Part shown: positions 8,814 through 17,683 of the stretch, one piece after another
Numbering within the stretch: position 1 is the first letter of the stretch
Layout of the letters: every line of letters begins with the position of its first letter
Assembly (NCBI GenBank): GCA_004297725.1
Contig: SCUS01000147.1
Coordinates: 1-64,000, forward strand
DNA length: 64,000 bases
DNA from: Myxococcaceae bacterium
GTDB taxonomy: Bacteria > Myxococcota_A > Polyangia > Polyangiales > Ga0077539
Reading direction: 5' to 3'
The notes under the pieces: model-generated
The model's input: only the letters and a program-made list of their open reading frames with translations
What the model was told of the DNA's origin: nothing
The model's database searches: none
Made by a program: the position numbers and the translations under genes

Positions 8814-9689
8814 ATGACGGCAAAGAACAAGGTCGTGCGCTGCGGGCTGATCCAATGCAGCAACCCCATCAATGACGAGAGCCGCCCGGTGGCGGAGATC
8901 CAGAGGGCGATGTACGAGAAGCACATCCCCTTCATCGAAGAGGCCGGGAAGAAGGGAGTGCAGATCCTGTGTCTGCAGGAGATCTTCAACGGCCCGTACT
9001 TCTGCCCGAGCCAGGACGCGCGCTGGTACGCGGCGGCGGAGCCCGTGCCGGGGCCGACCACCGAGGCCCTCTCGGCCTATGCGAAGAAGTACGAGATGGT
9101 GATCGTGGTCCCCATCTACGAGAAGGCGATGGCGGGGGTGTTCTACAACACCGCGGCGGTCATCGACGCGGACGGCTCGTACCTGGGCAAGTACCGCAAG
9201 CAGCACATCCCGCAGGTGTCGGGCTTCTGGGAGAAGTTCTTCTTCAAGCCCGGCAACGGGGGGTATCCCGTGTTCGAGACCCGCTACGCCAAGGTGGGTG
9301 TCTACATCTGTTATGACCGGCACTTCCCCGAGGGGGCGCGGTGCCTCGGGCTCAACGGCGCGGAGATCGTGTTCAACCCGTCGGCCACGGTGCAGGGCCT
9401 GTCGCAGTACCTCTGGAAGATCGAGCAGCCCGCGCACGCGGTGGCCAACGGGTACTTCGTCGGCGCCATCAACCGCGTCGGCACCGAGGCCCCCTGGAAC
9501 ATCGGGAAGTTCTACGGCAACAGCTACTTCGTGAACCCGCGCGGCGAGACCGTGGTGCAGGGCTCCGAGGACCACGACGAGCTCGTGGTGGCTGACCTCG
9601 ACCTGAACATGATCGACCAGGTGCGGGCGACGTGGCAGTTCTTCCGCGACCGCCGCCCGGACGCCTACGACGAGATCGTCGAGCCGTAG
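8814..9689 (+). CDS. beta-ureidopropionase (nitrilase superfamily)
   Basis: This 291-residue amidohydrolase should remove the carbamoyl group from N-carbamoyl-beta-alanine (or the isobutyrate homologue) to give beta-alanine, CO2 and ammonia, step 3 of the pathway. The nitrilase triad is visible as Glu in CLQEIFNGPYF, Lys in KYRKQHIP and Cys in YICYDRHFPE. The ATG at 8814 is preceded by GGAGGAG-like sequence. The family also contains N-carbamoyl-D-amino-acid and putrescine hydrolases; placement between preA and dihydropyrimidinase decides the call. A repeat doublet separates it from the next gene. Confidence 0.9.
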   Translation: MTAKNKVVRCGLIQCSNPINDESRPVAEIQRAMYEKHIPFIEEAGKKGVQILCLQEIFNGPYFCPSQDARWYAAAEPVPGPTTEALSAYAKKYEMVIVVPIYEKAMAGVFYNTAAVIDADGSYLGKYRKQHIPQVSGFWEKFFFKPGNGGYPVFETRYAKVGVYICYDRHFPEGARCLGLNGAEIVFNPSATVQGLSQYLWKIEQPAHAVANGYFVGAINRVGTEAPWNIGKFYGNSYFVNPRGETVVQGSEDHDELVVADLDLNMIDQVRATWQFFRDRRPDAYDEIVEP

Positions 9690-9711
9690 GAGAGACTCCG
9701 TGACACCGCGT

Positions 9712-9898
9712 GCCCCCTCACCGCGCTGCCGCGCGCCCTCACCCCCGCGGGGCGGGGGCAAGGGCTCCGATGTCTTCTACGTGAGCGAAGGACTGAAGAT
9801 GTCTCGGCCTCATCAGCTCCACCACAACCTTTCATCCACTCCAGCCCTTGCCCCCGCTCCGCGGGGGTGAGGGCGCGCGGCAGCGCGGTGAGGGGGCC
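9712..9898. repeat. dispersed inverted-arm repeat, copy 2 (inside operon)
   Basis: The arms 9712-9767 and 9843-9898 are near-identical to those at 3852-4003 and in the same inverted arrangement, here around a 75 bp centre. The element fills most of the 283 bp between beta-ureidopropionase and dihydropyrimidinase, so an operon transcript would carry a 56 bp stem there. No gene lies in the gap. Confidence 0.85.
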
Positions 9899-9972
9899 CG
9901 TGAGCGCAGCACCCCCAATGCACATGAGCACGCCGACGAACATCGCATCACCCGTATGAAGGATCACAGTCG

Positions 9973-11436
9973 ATGACCACAACGTTGATTCGAGGCGGCA
10001 CCGTGGTGACCGCCGAAGGTGAGTTTCGCGCGGACGTTCTCTGCTACGGCGACACCGTGCACTCCGTCGGGCCCAACCTGGACGTTCCGTCCGGGGCGCT
10101 GGTCATCGACGCGGGCGGCGCCTACGTGATGCCCGGCGGCATCGACCCGCACACGCACATGGAGCTTCCCTTCATGGGCACCGTCGCGTCGGAGGACTTC
10201 TTCACCGGCACCAGCGCGGCGGCGGCGGGCGGCACCACGATGGTCATCGACTTCGTGATCCCGAGCCCGAAGGAGCGCATCCTCGACGCCTACAAGAAGT
10301 GGCGCGGCTGGGCCGAGAAGGCCGCCGCGGACTACTCGCTCCACGTGGCCATCACCTGGTGGGACGAGACCGTCCATGCCGACATGGAGACCCTCTGTAA
10401 AGAGTACGGGGTCAACAGCTTCAAGCACTTCATGGCCTACAAGGGCGCCATCATGGCGGACGACGAGGTGCTGGTGAACAGCTTCACCCGCGCCCGCGAG
10501 CTCGGCGCCCTCTGCACCGTCCACGCGGAGAACGGCGAGCTGGTCTATCGGCTCCAGAAGGAGCTTTACGACAAGGGCTTCCGCGGCCCCGAGGCGCACC
10601 CGATGTCCCGGCCTCCGGAGGTGGAGGGCGAGGCGGCCAACCGGGCCATCCGCATCGCGGAGGTGCTGGGCGTCCCTCTCTACCTGGTTCACACCTCGTG
10701 CATCGACGCGCTGGAGGCCGTGGCGAGGGCGCGCATGGAGGGCCAGCGGGTCTTCGGCGAGGTGCTGGCGCAGCACCTGATGATCGACGACTCGGTGTAC
10801 CGCAACCCCGACTGGAACGCCGCGGCCCACTACGTGATGAGCCCGCCGTTTCGGGCGAAGGAGCACCAGGAGGCCCTCTGGCGGGCGCTCCAGTCGGGCG
10901 TGCTCCAGACCACGGCGACGGACCACTGCTGCTTCTGCACGCCGCAGAAGCAGGCGGGCCTCGACGACTTCCGGAAGATCCCCAACGGCACGGGTGGGGT
11001 GGAAGACCGGATGGCGGTGCTCTGGCACCACGGGGTTCGCACCGGGCGGCTGACGCCGAGCGAGTTCGTGGCCGTGACCTCCTCGAACACGGCGAAGATC
11101 TTCAACGTGTTTCCGCGCAAGGGCGCGGTGATCGCGGGCGCCGACGCCGACCTGGTGGTGTGGGACCCGGCGCGCACCCGCACCATCTCCGCGAAGACCC
11201 ATCACCAGAACATCGACTTCAACATCTATGAGGGGATGGAGGTGGTGGGCGGCCCGGCGTACACGCTGAGCCGAGGGCGCGTGGTGTGGGCCGACGGCCA
11301 GCTTCGCACCGAGCGGGGCCAGGGGAAGTACATCGACCGGCCGTGCTTCCCGAGCTACTGGGAGAGCCAGAAGCGCCGCAACGAGCGGGCCGTGGGCACG
11401 CCGGTGGAGCGGGTGCTGCCCGCGAAGGCTCAGTAG
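9973..11436 (+). CDS. hydA: dihydropyrimidinase
   Basis: A 487-residue amidohydrolase that opens dihydrouracil or dihydrothymine to the N-carbamoyl amino acid (step 2). Binuclear zinc ligands are recognisable: DPHTHMEL near residue 57, the carboxylated Lys in FMAYKGAIM, later His residues in VHAENGE and YLVHTS, and Asp in TATDHCCFC. The substrate-loop sequence ending IPNGTGGVEDRM is typical of true dihydropyrimidinases rather than allantoinases. The GAAGGA upstream of the ATG fits a ribosome site. Because of the repeat upstream it may have its own transcript or altered expression relative to preTA. Confidence 0.95.
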   Translation: MTTTLIRGGTVVTAEGEFRADVLCYGDTVHSVGPNLDVPSGALVIDAGGAYVMPGGIDPHTHMELPFMGTVASEDFFTGTSAAAAGGTTMVIDFVIPSPKERILDAYKKWRGWAEKAAADYSLHVAITWWDETVHADMETLCKEYGVNSFKHFMAYKGAIMADDEVLVNSFTRARELGALCTVHAENGELVYRLQKELYDKGFRGPEAHPMSRPPEVEGEAANRAIRIAEVLGVPLYLVHTSCIDALEAVARARMEGQRVFGEVLAQHLMIDDSVYRNPDWNAAAHYVMSPPFRAKEHQEALWRALQSGVLQTTATDHCCFCTPQKQAGLDDFRKIPNGTGGVEDRMAVLWHHGVRTGRLTPSEFVAVTSSNTAKIFNVFPRKGAVIAGADADLVVWDPARTRTISAKTHHQNIDFNIYEGMEVVGGPAYTLSRGRVVWADGQLRTERGQGKYIDRPCFPSYWESQKRRNERAVGTPVERVLPAKAQ

Positions 11437-11481
11437 ATATCCATTCGAGAGATAGATAGTTCAAAGGAGAGACGATCGATC

Positions 11482-12972
11482 ATGGAACTCAATTTCCCCG
11501 TTACCGGGTATGACTTCACGACCTATGTGCCGGCCCTCAACTGGGTGGGCGGTCAGTGGCTCGAGGCGAAGGAGAAGCACGGCGAGCTCGAGGTGATCAA
11601 CCCGCGGCACGGCAAGGCCATGTCCCGGGTGGTGCTCTCCGGCGCCGCGGACGTCGACGCCGCCGTGCGCGCGGGCGAGAAGGCCTTCGCGACCTGGAAG
11701 GACTGGCCGCTGCGCGAGCGCGCCCACATCTTCTATCGGCTCCGCGACCTGATGGTGCAGAACATCGACGAGCTCTCGTGGCTGGTCTCTCACGAGAACG
11801 GCAAGGTCTTCCTCGAGGCGAAGGCCGAGGTGGAGAAGGCCATCGAGTGCATCGAGTACGGCTGCTCGCTCCCCAACCTCGCGTCGGGCAACCAGCTCGA
11901 GGTGAGCCGCGGCGTGGCCTGCGAGGTGACCTACGAGCCCCTCGGGGTCGTGGCGGGCGTCACGCCCTTCAACTTCCCGTGCATGGTGCCGTTCTGGATG
12001 ATCCCGCAGGCGCTGGTGGGCGGCAACGCGTTCATCCTGAAGCCGAGCGAGCAGGTGCCGCTCTCTTCCTTGCGCATCGCCGAGCTGCTCAAGATGGCGG
12101 GCCTGCCCGATGGCGTGTTCAACATCGTCCAGGGTGGCCGCGAGGTGGTCGAGGCGCTCTGCGACCATCCCCGCATCAAGGCGCTGGGCTTCGTCGGCTC
12201 CACCAAGGTGGCGAAGCTGGTCTACGGGCGGGCGTGCTCCACGGGCAAGCGCGCGCTCTGCCTGGGCGGCGCGAAGAACCACCTCTTCGTGGTGCCCGAC
12301 GCGGACATGAACCTCACGGCGGAGAACGTGATGGCGTCGTTCACCGGCTGCGCGGGGCAGCGCTGCATGGCGGCCAGCGTGCTGCTGGCGGTGGGCGAGG
12401 TCGACCACATCATCGACGCGGTGGTGGAGCGCGCAGGCAAGATGAAGCTGGGCACGGACATGGGTCCGGTGACGACCCGCGAGGCGGCCGAGCGCATCAC
12501 CCGCTACATCGACCAGGCCGAGAAGATGGGCGCCAGGGTGCTCATCGACGGCCGCGGCCAGCGCGCGACGGACGGCGGCTACTGGGTCGGCCCGACGGTG
12601 CTCGACAACGTCTCCCCGGAGATGCCCGCCGCGGCGGAGGAGATCTTCGGCCCGGTGCTGTCGATCGTGCGGGTGCCCAACATCGACAAGGCCCTCGAGG
12701 TCGAGAACGGCAACCCCTACGGCAACGCGGCCTCGGTCTATACGACCAGCGGCGACGTGGCGCGCCGGGTGATGGACCACGTCGAGGCCGGGATGTGCGG
12801 CGTCAACGTGGGCGTTCCCGTCCCGCGCGAGCCCTTCGGCTTCGGCGGCTGGAACGACTCGGCCTTCGGCCAGGGCAACCTCACCGGCTGGGACGGATAT
12901 CGGTTCTGGACCCGGCAGCGCAAGATCACCAGCAAGTGGTCCCTCCAGAAGGACGCCACCTGGATGTCCTGA
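11482..12972 (+). CDS. mmsA: CoA-acylating (methyl)malonate-semialdehyde dehydrogenase
   Basis: A 496-residue aldehyde dehydrogenase that oxidises malonate semialdehyde to acetyl-CoA, or the methyl form to propionyl-CoA, with NAD and CoA. FNFPCMVPFWMIP, the NAD-binding LKPSEQVPLS and GSTKVAK are typical of the MmsA/IolA branch, and the catalytic Cys lies in GCAGQRCMA. In this operon it would consume the product of the downstream aminotransferase, finishing uracil and thymine breakdown. It could also act in valine or inositol breakdown; context favours the pyrimidine role. AAAGGAGAG at 11462-11470 lies about 10 bp before the ATG. Confidence 0.93.
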   Translation: MELNFPVTGYDFTTYVPALNWVGGQWLEAKEKHGELEVINPRHGKAMSRVVLSGAADVDAAVRAGEKAFATWKDWPLRERAHIFYRLRDLMVQNIDELSWLVSHENGKVFLEAKAEVEKAIECIEYGCSLPNLASGNQLEVSRGVACEVTYEPLGVVAGVTPFNFPCMVPFWMIPQALVGGNAFILKPSEQVPLSSLRIAELLKMAGLPDGVFNIVQGGREVVEALCDHPRIKALGFVGSTKVAKLVYGRACSTGKRALCLGGAKNHLFVVPDADMNLTAENVMASFTGCAGQRCMAASVLLAVGEVDHIIDAVVERAGKMKLGTDMGPVTTREAAERITRYIDQAEKMGARVLIDGRGQRATDGGYWVGPTVLDNVSPEMPAAAEEIFGPVLSIVRVPNIDKALEVENGNPYGNAASVYTTSGDVARRVMDHVEAGMCGVNVGVPVPREPFGFGGWNDSAFGQGNLTGWDGYRFWTRQRKITSKWSLQKDATWMS

Positions 12973-12997
12973 AGGGACATCGAAGGCTATCAATCCA

Positions 12998-14320
12998 ATG
13001 ATGGAATCAAAGGACATGATCGAGGCGTGCCTGAAGCACAGCCTCTACTCCTGGTCGGCGAACGGGAAGGTCAACCCGCTGCCGGTCGCTCGCGCCGAGG
13101 GCCTGTACCTCTACACCCCCGAGGGCAAGCGCATCCTCGACTTCAACAGCCAGCTCATGAGCGTCAACATCGGCCACGGTCACCCCAAGGTGATCAAGGC
13201 CATGAAGGACCAGCTCGACACGCTGATCTTCTCGTACCCCGGCACGGCCACGGAGGTGCGCGCGAGGCTGAGCCTCAAGCTCGCCGAGATCGTCCCCGGT
13301 GACCTCAACATGTTCTTCTATGCGCTGGGCGGCGCCGAGGCGAACGAGAACGCCATCCGCGCGGCGCGGCAGTACACCGGGCGCCACAAGATCCTGAGCC
13401 GCTATCGCAGCTACCACGGCGCGACCAACGCGACGCTGCAGCTCACCGGCGACCCGCGGCGCTGGGCCAACGAGCCCGGCATGCCGGGTGTGATCCGGGT
13501 GATGGACCCGCACCCGTACACGTACAGCTTCGGTGACGACGAGGAGGAGGTCGTGAAGAACAACCTCGCCTACCTCGAAGAGGTCATCATGTACGAGGGG
13601 CCGCAGACCATCGCGGCCATGATCATCGAGACCGTGACGGGCTCGAACGGCATCCTTCCGCCGCCGAAGGGCTACCTCCAGGGGCTGCGCGCGCTGCTCG
13701 ACAAGCACGGCATCCTGCTGATCTGCGACGAGGTCATGTGCGGCTGGGGCCGTACGGGCAAGCTCTTCGCCTTCGAGCACGGCGGGATCATTCCCGACAT
13801 CGTGACCATGGCGAAGGGATTGACCAGCAGCTACTTCCCGCTGGGCGTGGTGGCGATGCGCGACAAGATCGCGGCGCACTTCAAGGACAACGTGTTCTGG
13901 GGTGGGCTCACGTACAACGCGCACCCGGTGGGCCTGGCGACGGCGCTCGCGGTCATCGAGGTGCTGGAGGAGGAGAAGCTGGTCGAGAACAGCGCGCGCA
14001 TGGGCGAGCTGATGCGCGGCCACATGGAGGCCCTGAAGGCGAAGCACCGCTCGGTGGGCGCCGTGCGCAACATCGGGCTCTTCGGCATCGTGGAGATCGT
14101 CAAGAACGCCAAGGGCGACCGCATCGCCCCGTACAACGGGTCGCACCCGGCGATGGGGGCGCTGTCGAAGTTCCTCCTCGACAACGGGCTGTTCACGATC
14201 TTCCGGTGGGACAACTTCATGTGCAACCCGCCGCTGACCATCGATGAGAAGACCTTGAAGGAGGCCTTCGAGATCATCGACCGCGGACTCGAGATCACCG
14301 ACGCGGTCTTCGAGGGATAG
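12998..14320 (+). CDS. class III aminotransferase, probable beta-alanine transaminase
   Basis: A 440-residue PLP-dependent, fold-type I class III aminotransferase. The cofactor phosphate region GGAEANENAIRAAR, the Asp of LICDEVMCGWGRTG and the PLP-binding Lys in TMAKGLTSSYFPLG are present. By position in the operon it should transaminate beta-alanine (and 3-aminoisobutyrate) to the semialdehyde used by MmsA, the step otherwise missing here. Class III members vary widely in amino donor, so the substrate is inferred from context. Two ATG codons are adjacent (12998 and 13001). It is the last gene before a strong hairpin. Confidence 0.85.
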   Translation: MMESKDMIEACLKHSLYSWSANGKVNPLPVARAEGLYLYTPEGKRILDFNSQLMSVNIGHGHPKVIKAMKDQLDTLIFSYPGTATEVRARLSLKLAEIVPGDLNMFFYALGGAEANENAIRAARQYTGRHKILSRYRSYHGATNATLQLTGDPRRWANEPGMPGVIRVMDPHPYTYSFGDDEEEVVKNNLAYLEEVIMYEGPQTIAAMIIETVTGSNGILPPPKGYLQGLRALLDKHGILLICDEVMCGWGRTGKLFAFEHGGIIPDIVTMAKGLTSSYFPLGVVAMRDKIAAHFKDNVFWGGLTYNAHPVGLATALAVIEVLEEEKLVENSARMGELMRGHMEALKAKHRSVGAVRNIGLFGIVEIVKNAKGDRIAPYNGSHPAMGALSKFLLDNGLFTIFRWDNFMCNPPLTIDEKTLKEAFEIIDRGLEITDAVFEG

Positions 14321-14335
14321 CGCCCCACCACCGAC

Positions 14336-14366
14336 GGGCTCCTTGCTCAGATTGAGCAAGGGGCCC
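14336..14366 (+). terminator. strong hairpin closing the pyrimidine operon
   Basis: GGGCTCCTTGCTC (14336-14348) pairs with GAGCAAGGGGCCC (14354-14366) around a 5-base loop with a single G-T wobble. It is 15 bp past the aminotransferase stop. There is no U-tract, so efficiency is uncertain. Confidence 0.6.
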
Positions 14367-14429
14367 GTTGCCCGAATCGAGCAAGCGCCCAGCAGCGCTG
14401 CGCAACACCATTGAGAATGGGCTTGTTTT

Positions 14430-14457
14430 CAGGGCATCGCGCCGTCGCGAGGCCCTG
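14430..14457. other. intergenic hairpin upstream of a sigma-54-like promoter
   Basis: A 12-bp stem (CAGGGCATCGCG with CGCGAGGCCCTG) has one mismatch and a CCGT loop. It abuts the sigma-54-like site. It could be a second terminator or an activator-related palindrome; nothing decides between these. Confidence 0.4.
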
Positions 14458-14470
14458 GCATCGCTGTTGC
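14456..14470 (+). promoter_or_regulatory. sigma-54-like -24/-12 promoter
   Basis: TGGCATCGCTGTTGC matches the YTGGCACG-N4-TTGCW consensus, with GG and GC elements 10 bases apart. The predicted start, near 14481, is about 50 bp upstream of the lipoprotein ATG at 14533. Sigma-54 promoters with enhancer-binding proteins are abundant in Myxococcota. Confidence 0.5.
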
Positions 14471-14532
14471 GATGGGGTTGTTTCGAGTCGACGCGAGCGT
14501 GCGGTCGGCTGGGAGCGACGGAGAGAGACCCC

Positions 14533-15447
14533 ATGAATACGATGACCCGTTTTGCGGTGGTGGCGGTGCTTGCGGCGATGAACCTCGGAGGCTGCGTGGG
14601 CGCGCCGGAGGGAGAGCTCGACTCGCTCACCCAGGAGGCGACCGCCTCGACCACCCCGCTCGCGACCGAGCCGGGAAGCACCCTGGCGGGCACCGCGGCG
14701 ACGTCGCCCACCAGCTCGTGCCTGCTCGCGGCGACGCACGACTTCACCGGGTCTTCGGTGGATCTGTTTCTCGACCTGCTCGACACCACGGCGGACGTGA
14801 GCGCGCCCTTCACGGTGGCGTTCAACACCGCGCCGGGCACCTGCTTCTTCAACGCCGCCGAGGCGGGCTACGGGGTGCGGGTGAACGGTCGCTTCCGCAT
14901 CACCACGCCGATCGTGCTGCACCACAACGTCACCGCCTCGGTGGTGGCGAGCTCGAGCGCGAGCGACCCGTACATCTACCGGGTGCGCATCGACGTGGGC
15001 GACGTGCGCTTCGACAGCATCGGCGACGTGGACATCTCCACCAACTGCCTCGCCCTCGACCGCCGCCTCAACGGGACCATGCGAGACCTCGTCATCGACA
15101 TCGACCTCGCGCCGCCCACCCCCAGCCGCGACACCTTCCTGCTGCGCCGGGTGACGCCCTCCTTCGGCGACGTGACGGTGGTGAACCCCGACGCGCTGAT
15201 CCCGAGCTTCGGGCCGGTGGTGCTGCTGGCCAACAGCCAGCTCGCGACCACCGCCAACCGCACCATGATGCGTGACCTGATCGCCTCGACCATCGAGTCG
15301 CAGAGCGCCATCACGGGCCTGGCCTCGCTCGCCGACCTCGGCTTCCGCAACGAGACCGGCTGGAGCACCTCGAAGACCATGTGCTCGGACGTCTTCTCCT
15401 CCTCCTGCGGAGGCGGCGACGCCTGCGGGCGGGTGCGCTTCTACTGA
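14533..15447 (+). CDS. hypothetical lipoprotein
   Basis: A 304-residue protein of no family I can name. The N-terminus is a lipoprotein signal with a lipobox at NLGGC (Cys about residue 19), followed by a Thr/Ala/Ser-rich linker (about 25-60). The remainder is beta-rich with scattered Cys residues and a Cys-containing C-terminus (SSSCGGGDACGR). It is probably an exported, membrane-anchored protein with disulfides. The start has GAGAGAGA upstream. It stands alone between the pyrimidine operon and a VOC gene and may be controlled by the sigma-54-like promoter. Confidence 0.75.
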   Translation: MNTMTRFAVVAVLAAMNLGGCVGAPEGELDSLTQEATASTTPLATEPGSTLAGTAATSPTSSCLLAATHDFTGSSVDLFLDLLDTTADVSAPFTVAFNTAPGTCFFNAAEAGYGVRVNGRFRITTPIVLHHNVTASVVASSSASDPYIYRVRIDVGDVRFDSIGDVDISTNCLALDRRLNGTMRDLVIDIDLAPPTPSRDTFLLRRVTPSFGDVTVVNPDALIPSFGPVVLLANSQLATTANRTMMRDLIASTIESQSAITGLASLADLGFRNETGWSTSKTMCSDVFSSSCGGGDACGRVRFY

Positions 15448-15606
15448 CGGTCGACCGCGGATTTCCCCGATGCTTCGGAGCGGTCGGTGAACAAATGATC
15501 ACCGGAAATTTGCATCCCCAAGCCCGGCTGTAGGACAACGCGGGGGTCGCACGGCTGAGGGGCCATCGAGGTGCGACGAGACCACAGGAAGGAGCGTTTG
15601 ATCCCA

Positions 15607-16359
15607 ATGAGCAAGACGGCTGAAGGCACGTTCATCTGGCGCGAGATCATGACCCCCGACGTAGCCGCCTCGAAGCGGTTCTACGGCGAGGTCTTCGGGT
15701 GGAAGTTCGATGACATGCCCATGGACGGGTTCACCTACACGATGATCAAGAACGGCGAGACCGGCATCGGGGGCATGGCCTCGCTCGACATGATCCCCGG
15801 CGCGCCCCCGCACTGGATCGGCACCGTCTGTGTGGCCAACACCGACGCCTCCGCGAAGCTCGCGGTCGAGGCGGGGGGCAAGGTGATGATGCCCCCGGGT
15901 GACATCCCCGGCTACGGCCGCTTCGCGGTCATCGCCGACCCGCAGGGCGCCCCGCTCACGGTGATGCAGCCCTTCAGCAGCGAGGGGGCGCGCGAGGGCA
16001 TGCCGGGCCTCGGGGACTTCTGCTGGGAGCACCTCAACACCACCGACCTCGCCGGCTCGAAGGCCTTCTTCGGCAGACTCTTCGGGTGGGAGGCGACCTC
16101 GTCGCCCGCGGGCATGGACGTGTTCAGCGTCCACGGCAAGCAGGTGGTGTCGGTCACCCCGGCGCCCGCGGGCGCGCCGACCCACTGGCTCACCTACGTG
16201 GTCGTCGACCAGCTCGCGGGCGCCCGCGCCCGGGTCGTCGCCAACGGCGGCAAGGTCGTGGTCGAAGAGCACGCCGTCCCCACCATCGGCTCGTTCTCCG
16301 TGGTCACCGACAACGTCGGCGCCACGATCTGCCTCTTCCAGGGCCTCGGCGCGGCGTAG
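15607..16359 (+). CDS. VOC (glyoxalase/bleomycin-resistance fold) family protein
   Basis: A 250-residue protein made of two VOC modules in tandem (about residues 8-120 and 135-248), each opening with the typical W-E/D-...-F-Y/F-x-x-x-FGW pattern: IWREIMTPDVAASKRFYGEVFGW and then a matching second copy starting CWEHLNTTDL. Such paired VOC proteins usually bind a divalent metal or small ligand between the modules. The substrate is unknown; annotations in this group range from hydroxylases to antibiotic-binding proteins. AGGAAGGAG lies upstream of the ATG. The stop is 3 bp from the convergent ATP-grasp gene. Confidence 0.85.
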   Translation: MSKTAEGTFIWREIMTPDVAASKRFYGEVFGWKFDDMPMDGFTYTMIKNGETGIGGMASLDMIPGAPPHWIGTVCVANTDASAKLAVEAGGKVMMPPGDIPGYGRFAVIADPQGAPLTVMQPFSSEGAREGMPGLGDFCWEHLNTTDLAGSKAFFGRLFGWEATSSPAGMDVFSVHGKQVVSVTPAPAGAPTHWLTYVVVDQLAGARARVVANGGKVVVEEHAVPTIGSFSVVTDNVGATICLFQGLGAA

Positions 16360-16362
16360 CGC

Positions 16363-17583
16363 TCAGCCCGTGTAGCTGACCCTCATCGTCTCGATGATGG
16401 TCTTCAAGAGCCGCTTCACCACCTCGGTGCTCGGGTCTCTCACCACCACGTATCCGTCGCCCTCGTAGCTCTCGCTCCTGGGCGCGCCCACCGTCGGCAG
16501 GTTGGCCTCCACCACCCATTTCCCAACGGCCTCCCAGGTCTCGTGGATGCCCGTCACCGAGGCCACCCGGCCGTGGCCCATGCCTCGGAGGAAGGCGCTC
16601 CCCACCGCGTACTTGCGCTGCCATGGACCATGGAACTCTCCGTCGACCACGGCGCTGATCCACGCGTCGTAGAGGTTGATGTCATTGGCCAGGCCGGTCA
16701 TCAGGCTGATGTTGGCGCCGGGCGGGCGCTGCGCGATCTCGCCGATCACCAGGCTCTCATCGGGCCGCTGGAACCACTCCATGTGGGTCATTCCATCGTC
16801 GAGCCCGAGGGCCTTGATGGCGGCTCGGGACATGGCCCTCGCGCCGTCGTACTCCGCGCCGGAGATGTCCCTCGGGAGCATGCAGGTCCACTGGATCCAC
16901 GGGTTCTCGATGGCTTCGAGGCAGCTCGGGAGATAGTGGGAGATGGACTCTCCCCGGGGCGCTCCACGGGTGCTGATGGTCTCGAAGCTGAACTCCCTCC
17001 CTCGGAGAAACTCCTCGGCCAGCACAGGGTTGGCGTCGCTCGCGCCCATGCCCTTCGCCGCGCGCAGCAGCTCTTCATAGGAGCCCACCCGATACGTCGA
17101 CTTGCCGCCCATGCCCGCCGGGGGCTTGAGCACCATGGGGAAGCCCACCTCGTCGGCGAAGCCCCGCGCGTCGGGCTCTCCACGGATGAGCCGGCTGCGC
17201 GCCACGGGCAGTCCAGCCGTCCGGAGCGCGGCCTTCATCTTGGCCTTGTCGCGGAAGAGCTCGGCCACCTCCGGAGGCGTCCCAGGGACCTTGAAGTGGG
17301 CCCTCGCCTGGGCGAGCTGCACCATGATCGACTCGAGGATGCCGATGATGCGGTAGGGCTGCCCGTGACGGCGTCGCAGCACCTCCGTCGCGTCGATGAT
17401 GTCTCGCGCCGAGAGCGGATCGGTGACCCGCACGAAGTCGTCGTAGAGCCGGGCGTCGGCGCCGGAGGGGGGCGTGTGCCCGACGCCCAGCAGGCGCACG
17501 TCCGGGGCCCGCGCGGCGGCGCGCACGAAGCGCATGGTGACCTCGGCAGGGAAGGGCGCGACGAAGACGACGTTTCTGGGCAT
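16363..17583 (-). CDS. ATP-grasp ligase, paralogue A
   Basis: A 406-residue ATP-grasp enzyme, which normally joins a carboxylate (as acyl phosphate) to an amine or similar nucleophile. A pre-ATP-grasp Rossmann-like part (1-110) is followed by the ATP-grasp fold with FPMVLKPPAGMGGKSTYRV and the metal-binding region THMEWFQ...IGEIAQRPPGANI. It is clearly related to the divergent gene on the other side of a 100 bp spacer (both share the THMEWF and GEI..RP.G signatures). Substrates cannot be predicted. No tailoring genes that would define a natural-product cluster are adjacent. Confidence 0.87.
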   Translation of the reverse strand: MPRNVVFVAPFPAEVTMRFVRAAARAPDVRLLGVGHTPPSGADARLYDDFVRVTDPLSARDIIDATEVLRRRHGQPYRIIGILESIMVQLAQARAHFKVPGTPPEVAELFRDKAKMKAALRTAGLPVARSRLIRGEPDARGFADEVGFPMVLKPPAGMGGKSTYRVGSYEELLRAAKGMGASDANPVLAEEFLRGREFSFETISTRGAPRGESISHYLPSCLEAIENPWIQWTCMLPRDISGAEYDGARAMSRAAIKALGLDDGMTHMEWFQRPDESLVIGEIAQRPPGANISLMTGLANDINLYDAWISAVVDGEFHGPWQRKYAVGSAFLRGMGHGRVASVTGIHETWEAVGKWVVEANLPTVGAPRSESYEGDGYVVVRDPSTEVVKRLLKTIIETMRVSYTG

Positions 17584-17671
17584 GGTGGTGGGTCGGGCGA
17601 GGATGGAGGAGGGGGCTCGCGCGGGTCAACGAGGACGAGAAAGTCTCGCGCGTCCGGCGCGGTCGGGGTGA

Positions 17672-17677
17672 TAGCTT
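17672..17677 (+). promoter_or_regulatory. TANNNT -10-like element, short leader
   Basis: TAGCTT lies 6 bases before the ATG of the ATP-grasp paralogue B, and no Shine-Dalgarno sequence is present. The spacing would place the transcript start at or next to the start codon. Confidence 0.45.
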
Positions 17678-17683
17678 CGCGGC

